Below, piece by piece: positions 17,898 through 25,541 of a DNA stretch of 37,531 nt. A program made the translations under genes and the position numbers. Where the stretch lies: assembly GCA_903876715.1 (NCBI GenBank), contig CAIRBF010000200.1, forward strand, positions 1-37,531. The letters are read 5' to 3'. The first letter of the stretch is position 1; each line of letters opens with the position of its first letter. The stretch comes from an uncultured beta proteobacterium (lineage in GTDB: Bacteria > Pseudomonadota > Gammaproteobacteria > Burkholderiales > Burkholderiaceae_C). The notes under the pieces were generated by a model. That model had not been told where the DNA came from and ran no database searches. It saw only the letters and a list, made by a program, of their open reading frames with translations.

Positions 17898-19853
17898 TCA
17901 GGCGGTCTCTTTGAGCGCCGCGCGGCGACGGCTCGGGCGCCCAGGCGCCGCCTCGATCTTTGGCGCGGCGGGTGCGGAGGCGGGCGCCGCGACGGCCTGG
18001 AGCGCGGGCTTGGGCGCGGGCGCGTGCACGGGCATGAGCGACGGCTTGACCGCGCTGGCCGCCATGCCAGGCACGGCACAAAGCGCGTGCCAGCGTTGCC
18101 GCAGCACGTGCGCGGCGCGCTTGGGCTGGCGATCGCGCGTGAACACGCCCTTGCGGTTGCCGCCCACGCGCATGATCCCCTGCGAGGTGGCGAAGTCCGC
18201 GAAGTTCCAGACCTGCTCGCCGACGACGGCGCCGACGCGGTCGAAGACGCGGCCGTGCATGGCCAGCAGCTCGGCCTGGTACTCCTCGGTCCACATCTCG
18301 GGCACCACGCCGTGCTGGCCCGGCATGGTGTCGGCGCCGTACTCGGTGACGACAATGGGCTTGCCGGGGAACTTGGCCATCCAGGCCCGCAGGTCGGCCT
18401 CGAGCGCCTGCTCGGCGGCGACGAGATCGCCGCCCTCGGCGTACCAGCCCCAGTAGCGGTTCAGGCAGATCACGTCCTGCTGCGCGGCCACGGTGTCCTG
18501 CTCGGGGCCCACCATCATCACGTTGACGACCGTGACCGGGCGCGTCGGGTCGAGGGCCTTCGTCGCGGCTACCAGCGGCGCGAAATACTCGCCCGAGCCG
18601 GCCGGGCGCAAGTCGGGTTCGTTGGCGATGCTCCACATCACCACGCTCGGGTGGTTCTTGTCGCGCGCCACGAGCTCACGGATGGCCTGCAGGTGCGCCG
18701 CCTGCGTGCGCGAACCGATCGCCTCCTCGCTGTAGAGCTCGTCGGGCAGATCGGCCGAGCCCGAGAGCTTGCGTGCGATCTCCATGTTGAAGCCCACGGC
18801 CGCGGTCTCGTCGATGACGACGATGCCGTGCCGGTCGGCGTAGTCCAGCACCTCCTCCGCATAGGGGTAGTGCGAGGTGCGGAAGGAGTTGGCGCCGATC
18901 CAGTCCAGCAGCGCATAGTCGTGCACCATCAACGCGTCGTCGTGCGCCTTGCCGCGCACGGCGCTGTCCTCGTGCTTGCCGAAGCCGGTGAAGTAGAACG
19001 GCCGGCCGTTGATCAGGAACTGCGTGTCGCGCACCTCGATCGAGCGCACGCCCACGGGCAGGGTGTAGACATCGCTGCCGTGCGTGACCACGAGCGTGTA
19101 GAGGTAAGGCGTGCCCGGCTGCCAGGGCGTGGCCTGGGCCAGGGCCAGCCGGCCGCGAACGCGCGCCGCGCGGGCCACGGCCTTGCCCGTGGCGTCCAGC
19201 AGGCGCACGCGCGTCGCGCCCTCGCCGACGGTGACCACGTCGAAGTCCACGCTGCCGGCTCCGGTCGTGGCGTCGTAGGTGGTGCGCACGGTCACGTCGG
19301 CCACGTGCTCCTGGGGCGTGGCGTACAGCCATACCGCGCGGTGCAGGCCGGCGTAGTTGAAGAAATCGTGAAAGACCTGCTGGCGGCGGCGGCCGTCGGC
19401 CAGGGTGAGCACGCGCCCCGGGGGGATGGTCTGGAAGCTCAGTTCGTTGTTCACGCACACCGTCAGGCGGTGCGTCGAGCCGGGCCTGACGAGGGCCGTG
19501 ACGTCGGCCTCGAAGGGGGTGTACCCGCCCTCGTGGCGCATGACCTCGCTGCCGTCGAGCCAGACCACGGCGTGGTGCGTCGCCGCGTCGAAGCGCAGCA
19601 CGATGCGCTCGCCTTCCCACGCGGCGGGCACGAACACCGGGGTCTGGTACCAGGCGTCGCCCACGTGGTCGCGCGCGGCGGCGTCGGCGTGGACATCGTT
19701 GTAGCTCGCCGGCACCGCGATCTCGCGCGTCTGGGCCAGCGGGCTGCGCCACCAGCGCTCGGCCCGGCCGCGTGCCTGCGGGTCCAGGCGGAACTGCCAC
19801 AGGCCACCGAGGTTCTTCAGGGCTCGGGCGGTGTTTTCGATCGGCTTGAGCAT
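17898..19853 (-). CDS. uidA: Beta-glucuronidase, glycoside hydrolase family 2
   Basis: A 651-residue enzyme that hydrolyses beta-D-glucuronides to glucuronate. The sugar-binding, immunoglobulin-like and TIM-barrel domains are all present. The acid/base is E412 (NEPD) and the nucleophile E504 (TEYGAD), nearly the E. coli numbers (413 and 504). The glucuronic-acid-recognising N-x-K motif is N566/K568 in GGNRKG, and NRYWGWY is conserved. A loop-1-type stretch (residues about 357-377, LSGSADLPDELYSEE) suggests activity on small conjugates. There is no signal peptide, so substrate must enter first, fitting the ABC genes downstream. After residue 590 an unusual Pro/Ala-rich tail of about 55 residues ends in a basic stretch (RPSRRRAALKETA). 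A LysR gene is divergent. No good ribosome-binding site precedes the ATG. Confidence 0.95.
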   Translation of the reverse strand: MLKPIENTARALKNLGGLWQFRLDPQARGRAERWWRSPLAQTREIAVPASYNDVHADAAARDHVGDAWYQTPVFVPAAWEGERIVLRFDAATHHAVVWLDGSEVMRHEGGYTPFEADVTALVRPGSTHRLTVCVNNELSFQTIPPGRVLTLADGRRRQQVFHDFFNYAGLHRAVWLYATPQEHVADVTVRTTYDATTGAGSVDFDVVTVGEGATRVRLLDATGKAVARAARVRGRLALAQATPWQPGTPYLYTLVVTHGSDVYTLPVGVRSIEVRDTQFLINGRPFYFTGFGKHEDSAVRGKAHDDALMVHDYALLDWIGANSFRTSHYPYAEEVLDYADRHGIVVIDETAAVGFNMEIARKLSGSADLPDELYSEEAIGSRTQAAHLQAIRELVARDKNHPSVVMWSIANEPDLRPAGSGEYFAPLVAATKALDPTRPVTVVNVMMVGPEQDTVAAQQDVICLNRYWGWYAEGGDLVAAEQALEADLRAWMAKFPGKPIVVTEYGADTMPGQHGVVPEMWTEEYQAELLAMHGRVFDRVGAVVGEQVWNFADFATSQGIMRVGGNRKGVFTRDRQPKRAAHVLRQRWHALCAVPGMAASAVKPSLMPVHAPAPKPALQAVAAPASAPAAPKIEAAPGRPSRRRAALKETA

Positions 19854-19932
19854 GGGAGCGCGGGTTGGGGTTCTGACGGATGCCGATTGTTCGAAGGCGT
19901 CGTCATACTGTCCAATCCGATATTGCTCAGAT

Positions 19933-19952
19933 CGATTACCGAAAAGGTATCG
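19933..19952. promoter_or_regulatory. Inverted repeat in the uidA/LysR divergent region
   Basis: CGATTACC (19933-19940) and GGTATCG (19946-19952) form an inverted repeat around GAAAA, with one extra T in the left arm. It lies in the 128-bp AT-richer gap between uidA (minus) and the LysR gene (plus), about 30 bases before the LysR start. An LTTR binding site is expected here, so it is a candidate operator for both genes. No clear -35/-10 pair could be assigned. Confidence 0.45.
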
Positions 19953-19981
19953 TGAGATAAGGGTAAACGCTAGGTTTCCAT

Positions 19982-20872
19982 ATGGAGCTCCGTCAACTCA
20001 AGTATTTCGTCGCTGTCGCCGAGGAGCGCAACTTTGGCCGTGCGGCAGCGCGGCTGCACTTGTCGCAGCCGCCGCTGACACGCCAGATCCAGATGCTCGA
20101 GGATGAGCTCGGCGTGCAGCTCTTCCTGCGTACGCCGCGCGGCGTGGAGCTGACGCAGGCCGGAGCGGCTTTTCTGGAGGACGCGCGCAGCGTCCGCACG
20201 CTGGTGGGGCAGGCCGCCGACCGGGCGCAGAAGGCCGGGCGCGGCGAGGTCGGCACGCTCGACGTCGGCCTGTTCGGTACCGCGATGTACGAGACGCTGC
20301 CGCACTTGTTCGCGCAGTTCCGCGCCGAGCACCCGCAGGTGCGGCTGGCCCTGCACCACGGGCCAACGCCGGTGCAGCTGAACGCGCTGCGGCAGCGGCG
20401 GGTCGCGATCGTCTTCGAGCGCATGGTGCCGCGCGAGGACGACATCGCCGTGGAGCTGGTGCACCGCGAGCCCATCCTGCTCGCCCTGCACGAGGACCAC
20501 CCGCTGGCCGCGCTGCCCGAGGTGCCGGTGGAGGCGCTGAAGGACGAGCCGATGATCATGCCGTCCAGCCCGAGCAGCCAGCTCCACAACGCCTCGCTCG
20601 AGCTGATGATGCTGCACGGCATCGAGCCCTGCGTCGAGTACGAGGTGGCCGACATCGTGACCGGGGCGCTGATGGTGTCCACGGGTCGGGGTCTCGTGAT
20701 GGTGCCGCAGTCGCTGCGTCGCCTTCAGATACCGGGGGTCGTGTTGCGGCCGCTGAAGAGCCGGCACGAGGTCTGGATGGAGCTGTACTGCTACCACCTG
20801 AAGCAGTCGAGCTCGCCCTTGCTGGACGAGATGCTGGCGGCGGTGCGGCGGTTCCGGCGCGCAGCAAGCTGA
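19982..20872 (+). CDS. LysR-family transcriptional regulator
   Basis: A 296-residue LTTR with a textbook N-terminal winged helix (MELRQLKYFVAVAEERNFGR, then AAARLHLSQPPLTRQIQMLE, FLRTPRGVELT). The effector domain starts near residue 90 (GTLDVGLFGTAMYETLPHLF). It resembles the CatR/BenM-like branch. The gene is divergent from uidA and the ABC importer operon and 61 bp upstream of the glucarate dehydratase promoter. It is therefore placed to control glucuronide uptake and hydrolysis. The ATG at 19982 has only a modest AGG upstream. Family certain; target inferred from position. Confidence 0.9.
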   Translation: MELRQLKYFVAVAEERNFGRAAARLHLSQPPLTRQIQMLEDELGVQLFLRTPRGVELTQAGAAFLEDARSVRTLVGQAADRAQKAGRGEVGTLDVGLFGTAMYETLPHLFAQFRAEHPQVRLALHHGPTPVQLNALRQRRVAIVFERMVPREDDIAVELVHREPILLALHEDHPLAALPEVPVEALKDEPMIMPSSPSSQLHNASLELMMLHGIEPCVEYEVADIVTGALMVSTGRGLVMVPQSLRRLQIPGVVLRPLKSRHEVWMELYCYHLKQSSSPLLDEMLAAVRRFRRAAS

Positions 20873-20933
20873 CGCCGCCCGTTGCCGCTGCCCCCGGCGC
20901 GCCGAAAGGAAACGACCGCCGCGCCCAGAGCCC

Positions 20934-20966
20934 TTGACAAGCCGGCGATAAGTTGTACGATGACTG
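20934..20966 (+). promoter_or_regulatory. gudD promoter with a GntR-type half operator
   Basis: TTGACA (20934-20939) and TACGAT (20956-20961) are 16 bases apart, a strong sigma-70 pair about 60 bases before the gudD start. AAGTTGTACGATGAC (20951-20965, preceding A at 20950) overlaps the -10. It matches AAGTTGTACGACAAC on the minus strand of the udh operator at 13 of 15 positions. A repressor bound here would cover the -10, so the GntR regulator encoded at 12847 may control both promoters. Confidence 0.65.
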
Positions 20967-21019
20967 ATGTCTTTACCCAGGCATCGCACCTCCTTGCCCA
21001 TTTCCAAGCTGCCGAGTCC

Positions 21020-22363
21020 ATGAGCGCCGCCTCCACCCCCACCGTCACCCGTCTCGAGGCCATCCCCGTGGCCGGCCGCGACGGCATGCTGATGAACCTG
21101 TCGGGGGCGCACGGCCCCTTCTTCACCCGCAACCTGCTGATCCTGACCGACAGCGCCGGCCGCACCGGCATCGGCGAGGTCCCGGGCGGGCAGGCCATCC
21201 TGAAGACGCTGCAGGACGCGGCCGACATCGTGGTCGGCCAGCCCCTGGGGCGCTGGCAGGCGCTGCTGCGCGAGGTGCGCGAGCGCTTTGCCGACCGCGA
21301 CGCCGGTGGCCGCGGCCTGCAGACCTTCGACCTGCGCACCACCATCCACGCGGTGGCGGCGCTGGAGTCGGCGCTGCTCGACCTGCTGGGCCAGCACCTG
21401 GGCGTGCCGGTGGCGGCGCTGCTCGGCGAAGGCCAGCAGCGCGAGGCGGTGGAGATGCTGGGCTACCTGTTCTTCGTCGGCGACCGCACGAAGACGGACC
21501 TTCCCTACCTGGCCCCGCAGGACGAGCCGGAAGAGGCCGATGGCTGGCGCCGCGTGCGGCACGAGGTGGCGCTGACGCCCGAGGCCATCGTGCGCCAGGC
21601 CGAGGCCGCGCACGCGCGCTACGGCTTCAACGACTTCAAGCTCAAAGGCGGCGTGCTCGCCGGCGAGGCCGAGGTGGAGGCGGTGCGCGCGCTGCACGAG
21701 CGCTTCCCCCAGGCGCGGGTCACGCTGGATCCCAACGGCGGCTGGCTGCTGAAGGACGCGGTGCGCCTGATGCGCGACCTGCACGGCGTGCTCGCCTACG
21801 CCGAGGACCCCTGCGGCGCCGAGGGCGGCTTCTCCGGGCGGGAGGTGATGGCCGAGTTCCGCCGCGCCACCGGGCTGCCGACGGCCACGAACATGGTCGC
21901 CACCGACTGGCGCCAGATGGTGCATTCGCTGGTGCTGCAGTCGGTGGACATCCCGCTGGCCGACCCGCACTTCTGGACGCTCTCGGGCTCGGTGCGCGTG
22001 GCCCAGACCTGCCGCGACTTCGGGCTGACCTGGGGCTCGCACTCCAACAACCACTTCGACGTCTCGCTGGCGATGTTCACGCACGTGGCTGCGGCGGCCC
22101 CGGGCCGTGTCACTGCCATCGACACCCACTGGATCTGGCAGGACGGTCAGCGCCTGACGAAGCAGCCGCTGAAGATCGAAGGCGGCCTCGTGCAGGTGCC
22201 CAAGGCCCCGGGCCTGGGCATCGAGCTCGACATGGACGAGGTGCGCAAGGCCCATGCCCTGTACCTGCAGCACGGCCTGGGCGCGCGCGACGACGCCGTG
22301 GCGATGCAGTACCTGATCCCCGGCTGGCGCTTCGACCCGAAGCGGCCCTGCCTGGTGCGCTGA
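21020..22363 (+). CDS. gudD: D-glucarate dehydratase
   Basis: A 447-residue enolase-superfamily enzyme (E. coli GudD has 446) that dehydrates D-glucarate to 5-keto-4-deoxy-D-glucarate. Catalytic and metal residues can be placed at a constant offset of two from E. coli: K207/K209 in FKLKGG, D237 (LDPNGG), E268 (PCGAEGG), N291 (ATNMV), D315 (LADPHF) and H341 (SHSNNHFD). The C-terminus [13 protein letters not shown] is diagnostic. The ATG at 21020 is chosen because it gives the family length; an in-frame ATG at 20960 overlaps the -10. The ribosome-binding site is weak. It is the first gene of a three-gene operon whose products complete the route to glycerate and pyruvate. Confidence 0.94.
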   Translation: MSAASTPTVTRLEAIPVAGRDGMLMNLSGAHGPFFTRNLLILTDSAGRTGIGEVPGGQAILKTLQDAADIVVGQPLGRWQALLREVRERFADRDAGGRGLQTFDLRTTIHAVAALESALLDLLGQHLGVPVAALLGEGQQREAVEMLGYLFFVGDRTKTDLPYLAPQDEPEEADGWRRVRHEVALTPEAIVRQAEAAHARYGFNDFKLKGGVLAGEAEVEAVRALHERFPQARVTLDPNGGWLLKDAVRLMRDLHGVLAYAEDPCGAEGGFSGREVMAEFRRATGLPTATNMVATDWRQMVHSLVLQSVDIPLADPHFWTLSGSVRVAQTCRDFGLTWGSHSNNHFDVSLAMFTHVAAAAPGRVTAIDTHWIWQDGQRLTKQPLKIEGGLVQVPKAPGLGIELDMDEVRKAHALYLQHGLGARDDAVAMQYLIPGWRFDPKRPCLVR

Positions 22364-22402
22364 ACCCCGGCTGCAAGACCGCCTGCCAACGAGGAGACCC
22401 TG

Positions 22403-23209
22403 GTGAACACCCCCTACACGCACATCCCCAACACCTTCCGCCAGGCCCTGCAGGCCGACCGCACGCTGCTGGGCTGCTGGGTCTCGCTGGCCAGTCCGGT
22501 GGCCACCGAGGTCATGGGCCTGGCCGGCTTCGACTGGCTGCTGCTGGACGCCGAGCACGCGCCCAACGACGTCCTCACGCTGATCCCGCAGCTGATGGCG
22601 CTCAAGGACAGCCCGAGCGCGCCGGTGGTGCGCCCGCCGTGGAACGACGCGGTGCTGATGAAGCGCCTGCTCGACGGCGGCTTCGTCAACTTCCTGATCC
22701 CGATGGTGGACACGGCGCAGCAGGCGCGCGATGCCGTCGCTGCCACGCGCTACCCGCCGCAGGGCATCCGCGGCGTGTCGGTGTCGCAGCGCGGCAACCG
22801 CTACGGCGCGGTGGCGGACTACTTCAAGGTCGCCAACGACCACATCACGGTGCTGGTGCAGATCGAGACCCGCGCCGCCGTGGCGGCGGCCGCCGAGATT
22901 GCCGCGGTGGATGGCGTGGACGGCATCTTCATCGGCCCCTCGGACCTGGCCGCCGCCTACGGCCACCTGGGGAACCCCAACCACCCCGAGGTGCAGGCAG
23001 CGATCGCGCAGGTGCATGCCGCTGCGCGCGCCGTCGGCAAGCCCACCGGCATCCTGGCGCCGGTGGAGGCCGACGCGCGCCGCTACCTTGCCATGGGCAT
23101 GCGCTTCGTCGCCGTCGGCAGCGACCTGGGTGTGCTGCGCACACAATCGAAGGCGCTGGCCGACAAGTTCCGCGACGCTGCCGGCCCTGGGCTGGCAGCG
23201 CAGTACTGA
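22403..23209 (+). CDS. garL: 5-keto-4-deoxy-D-glucarate aldolase (HpcH/HpaI family, GarL type)
   Basis: A 268-residue class II aldolase that splits 5-keto-4-deoxyglucarate into pyruvate and tartronate semialdehyde. Family residues are visible: E51-H52 (LLLDAEHAP, catalytic His), R77 (VVRPPW), the metal ligands E155 (VQIET) and D181 (IGPSDLA), and [10 protein letters not shown]. The start is GTG at 22403 with GAGGAG 6 bases upstream. It follows gudD by 39 bp and precedes garR by 31 bp. Other members of this family act on 4-hydroxy-2-oxoheptanedioate or 2-keto-3-deoxyrhamnonate; the gudD-garR context decides for GarL. Confidence 0.88.
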   Translation: MNTPYTHIPNTFRQALQADRTLLGCWVSLASPVATEVMGLAGFDWLLLDAEHAPNDVLTLIPQLMALKDSPSAPVVRPPWNDAVLMKRLLDGGFVNFLIPMVDTAQQARDAVAATRYPPQGIRGVSVSQRGNRYGAVADYFKVANDHITVLVQIETRAAVAAAAEIAAVDGVDGIFIGPSDLAAAYGHLGNPNHPEVQAAIAQVHAAARAVGKPTGILAPVEADARRYLAMGMRFVAVGSDLGVLRTQSKALADKFRDAAGPGLAAQY

Positions 23210-23240
23210 CTCCCCCCGAGATCCCCGAGAGGACCCCGAC

Positions 23241-24155
23241 ATGACCACCACACCGCTGCGCCTGGGCTTCATCGGCCTGGGCATCATGGGCGCCCCGATG
23301 GCCGGGCACCTGCGCGCCGCCGGGCACGAACTCTTCGTCACCACCCGCAGCCAGGTGCCGCAGGCCCTGCTGGACGCCGGCGCCGTGGCTTGCGCCAACG
23401 CTGCCGAGGTGGCGCGCCGCGCCGACATCGTCTTCACCATGGTGCCCGACACGCCCGACGTCGAGAAGGTGCTGTTCGGCACCGGCGGCGTGGCCGAAGG
23501 CCTGGCAGGCGCGGCAGGCGGGGCGCGCAAGATCGTCGTCGACATGAGCTCGATCTCGCCCATCGAGACCAAAGCCTTCGCGGAGAAGATCGCAGCGCTC
23601 GGCGCCGACTACCTGGACGCGCCGGTTTCCGGTGGCGAGGTCGGCGCCAAGGCGGCGAGCCTGACCATCATGATCGGCGGCGAGGCGGCGGTGTTCGAGC
23701 GCGTGCTGCCGCTGTTCCAGCTCATGGGCAAGAACATCACCCACGTGGGTGGCGTCGGTGCCGGGCAGACCACCAAGGTCGCGAACCAGATCATCGTCGC
23801 GCTCAACATCGCCGCTGTCAGCGAGGCCCTGGTCTTCGCCAGCAAGGCCGGCGCCGACCCGGCCAAGGTACGCCAGGCGCTGATGGGTGGCTTCGCTTCC
23901 AGCCGCATCCTCGAGGTGCATGGCGAGCGCATGATCAAGCGCACCTTCAACCCGGGTTTCCGCATCAAGCTGCACCAGAAGGACCTGAACCTCGCGCTGC
24001 AAGGCGCCCGCGCCATGGGCGTGGCCCTGCCGCAGACCGCCAGCGCCGCGCAGCTGATGCAGGCCTGCGCCGCCCACGGCCTGGCCGAGATGGACCACTC
24101 GGCGCTGGTGCGCGCGCTCGAGCTGATGGCCGGGCACGAGGTGGCCCAGGGCTGA
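23241..24155 (+). CDS. garR: Tartronate semialdehyde reductase (2-hydroxy-3-oxopropionate reductase)
   Basis: A 304-residue beta-hydroxyacid dehydrogenase that reduces tartronate semialdehyde to D-glycerate with NAD(P)H. The cofactor motif GLGIMG is at residues 12-17, the substrate motif DAPVSGGEVGA at 126-136, and the catalytic lysine is K179 in GAGQTTKVANQ. The C-terminal half is the usual helical dimerisation domain. The ATG at 23241 has GAGAGG 8 bases upstream; a longer open frame upstream overlaps garL and is not used. It is the last gene of the gudD-garL-garR operon, exactly the enzyme needed after GarL. Confidence 0.93.
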   Translation: MTTTPLRLGFIGLGIMGAPMAGHLRAAGHELFVTTRSQVPQALLDAGAVACANAAEVARRADIVFTMVPDTPDVEKVLFGTGGVAEGLAGAAGGARKIVVDMSSISPIETKAFAEKIAALGADYLDAPVSGGEVGAKAASLTIMIGGEAAVFERVLPLFQLMGKNITHVGGVGAGQTTKVANQIIVALNIAAVSEALVFASKAGADPAKVRQALMGGFASSRILEVHGERMIKRTFNPGFRIKLHQKDLNLALQGARAMGVALPQTASAAQLMQACAAHGLAEMDHSALVRALELMAGHEVAQG

Positions 24156-24173
24156 GCGACGGGCGTGCGTCGC
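24156..24173 (+). terminator. GC hairpin after garR (weak terminator candidate)
   Basis: GCGACG-GGCGTG-CGTCGC starts right after the garR stop codon and forms a perfect 6-bp stem. No T-run follows, so it is not a classical intrinsic terminator. It lies in the 97-bp gap between convergent operons, where a terminator is expected. Confidence 0.25.
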
Positions 24174-24252
24174 CCGGGTATGCCGGGCGCGCCTACCGCC
24201 AATCAGCCGCCGGCACCCGGCTGGCGTCGACGAGACAGTGGTACACCGCGTC

Positions 24253-25395
24253 CTAGCGGAAGGCATAGGCCCGCTCGATCTCGGGCGTGAGGCGTGCGCC
24301 GAGGCCCGGCGTGTCCGGCAGGGTGAGCCGGCCCTTGGTGATCTCCCAGGGCTGCGTCACCAGCGCATCGCGCAGCGCGTAGGGCTTGATGGGCCACTCC
24401 GCCACGGTGCCACCGCCGGCCAGCGCGGCGTGGTAGTTCGCCAGCATGCCGACCGGGCCGCCCCAGCAGTGCACGTACACGTCGATGCCGTGACGCCGCG
24501 CGGCCGAGAAGACCTCGAGCGTGGGGCCCAGGCCGCCGATCACGGTGGCGTCCGGCTGGGCGATGTCGTAGCAGCCCTGTTCGATCCGGTGGCAGAGCTC
24601 GGTGCTGGTCGTCACGATCTCCCCACCGGCGATGCGCGTGCCGGTCACGCGGGCGCGCAGTGCGGCGTAATGTCCGATCTCCTGCGGGCCGAGTGCCTCT
24701 TCGATGAAGACGGGCAGGCGACCGCCATCGCGCAGCAACTCGTCCAGGTAGCGCAGGACGTCGTCGACCGACTGCGAAGGAACGGCCAGGTTCTGGGTCA
24801 TGTCCACCGCCACCGAGATGCCGCGCTCGGCGGCCTGCCGCTGGCACCAACGCGTCTTGTCGGCCTGGTGCTTGCGCGCGCGGATCTTGACGACGTCGAT
24901 GCCGAGGGCCTGGATGCGGTCGAGTTCATCGCGCATCGGCTGCGGGCCGATGGCGTCGCCGCCGCTGGCGTAGAGCTCGAGCGGCCGGTTCGCCGCGGCG
25001 CCGAGCAGGCGCCAGACGGGCACGCCTTGCAGCTGCGCACGGCAGTCCTGCAGCGCGATCTCGATGGCGCTCAGCACATGCTGTGCCGCGCCCTGCAGGC
25101 TCCAGTAGCCGGTGACCACGGCCAGGTCGCGGCACAGGCGGTCGAGGTCCTGCGGATCGCGCCCCACCAGCGTGGGCGCGACGAGTTCCACGATCTTCTC
25201 GAAGACGCGTGGCGCGAACACCGCCAGGTAGCCCTCGCCCAGGCCGACGGTGCCATCGTCCAGGGTGATCTCGACCAGCCCGGTCGTGCGCCAGCCACTC
25301 GGCAGGTGCAGCAGGACTTCGAGGTCGGTATGCGTGTCGGCATAGGGCGCGCTCAGCAGCACGGGCCGTACGGAGACGATCTGGGGTGAAGGCAT
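24253..25395 (-). CDS. Mandelate racemase/muconate lactonizing-type enolase-superfamily enzyme
   Basis: A 380-residue enzyme with the two-domain enolase-superfamily layout. The metal ligands are D198 (VAVDMTQN), E232 (FIEEALGP) and E259 (IAGGEIVTT). A Lys at 170 in VVKIRARKH sits at the end of the second barrel strand, and H309 is in VHCWGGP. It should abstract a proton alpha to a carboxylate and act as a racemase, cycloisomerase or acid-sugar dehydratase. It differs clearly from GudD at the C-terminus. The ATG at 25395 has no clear ribosome-binding site; an in-frame ATG at 25512 lies inside a perfect palindrome and would add an atypical N-terminus. It is convergent with garR and follows the sox operon, so it could belong to either pathway. 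Confidence 0.82.
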   Translation of the reverse strand: MPSPQIVSVRPVLLSAPYADTHTDLEVLLHLPSGWRTTGLVEITLDDGTVGLGEGYLAVFAPRVFEKIVELVAPTLVGRDPQDLDRLCRDLAVVTGYWSLQGAAQHVLSAIEIALQDCRAQLQGVPVWRLLGAAANRPLELYASGGDAIGPQPMRDELDRIQALGIDVVKIRARKHQADKTRWCQRQAAERGISVAVDMTQNLAVPSQSVDDVLRYLDELLRDGGRLPVFIEEALGPQEIGHYAALRARVTGTRIAGGEIVTTSTELCHRIEQGCYDIAQPDATVIGGLGPTLEVFSAARRHGIDVYVHCWGGPVGMLANYHAALAGGGTVAEWPIKPYALRDALVTQPWEITKGRLTLPDTPGLGARLTPEIERAYAFR

Positions 25396-25494
25396 GAACG
25401 CAGGGCGCTTGTGGCCAGAGGGTTGGTGAGAACCTTCAGCAGCTGGATGGATGGGCCGCACGGGTGGTGCGCGCGCCTGGAGCCGGAATTGTTG

Positions 25495-25514
25495 CCATGA
25501 CGACGTCGTCATGG
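25495..25514. promoter_or_regulatory. 20-bp perfect palindrome upstream of the enolase-superfamily gene
   Basis: CCATGACGAC-GTCGTCATGG is a perfect self-complementary 20-mer with no spacer. It lies about 100 bases before the enolase-superfamily start and just downstream of the deacylase stop. Size and symmetry suit a dimeric repressor operator. No regulator gene is adjacent, and no clear -35/-10 can be set around it. Confidence 0.55.
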
Positions 25515-25518
25515 GTCA

Positions 25519-25541
25519 GAGGCTGAGAGTCTCTCAGCCTC
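25519..25541 (-). terminator. 11-bp perfect stem-loop after the deacylase gene, CTGAGAG-type
   Basis: GAGGCTGAGAG-T-CTCTCAGCCTC is a perfect 11-bp inverted repeat beginning at the stop codon of the deacylase gene at 25542. No T-run follows on the minus strand. The same CTGAGAG words build the ends of the palindrome at 2831-3012, again right after a stop codon, so this may be a short member of the same repeat type or an mRNA-end structure. Confidence 0.45.

Noticed and set aside
20960-21019. Upstream ATG for gudD at 20960
   Set aside because: It overlaps the -10 hexamer of a strong promoter, and the ATG at 21020 gives the expected family length of 447 residues.
25396-25512. N-terminal extension of the enolase-superfamily protein from an ATG inside the palindrome
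   Set aside because: The extra 39 residues are unlike the family, and the sequence is better explained as a control region.
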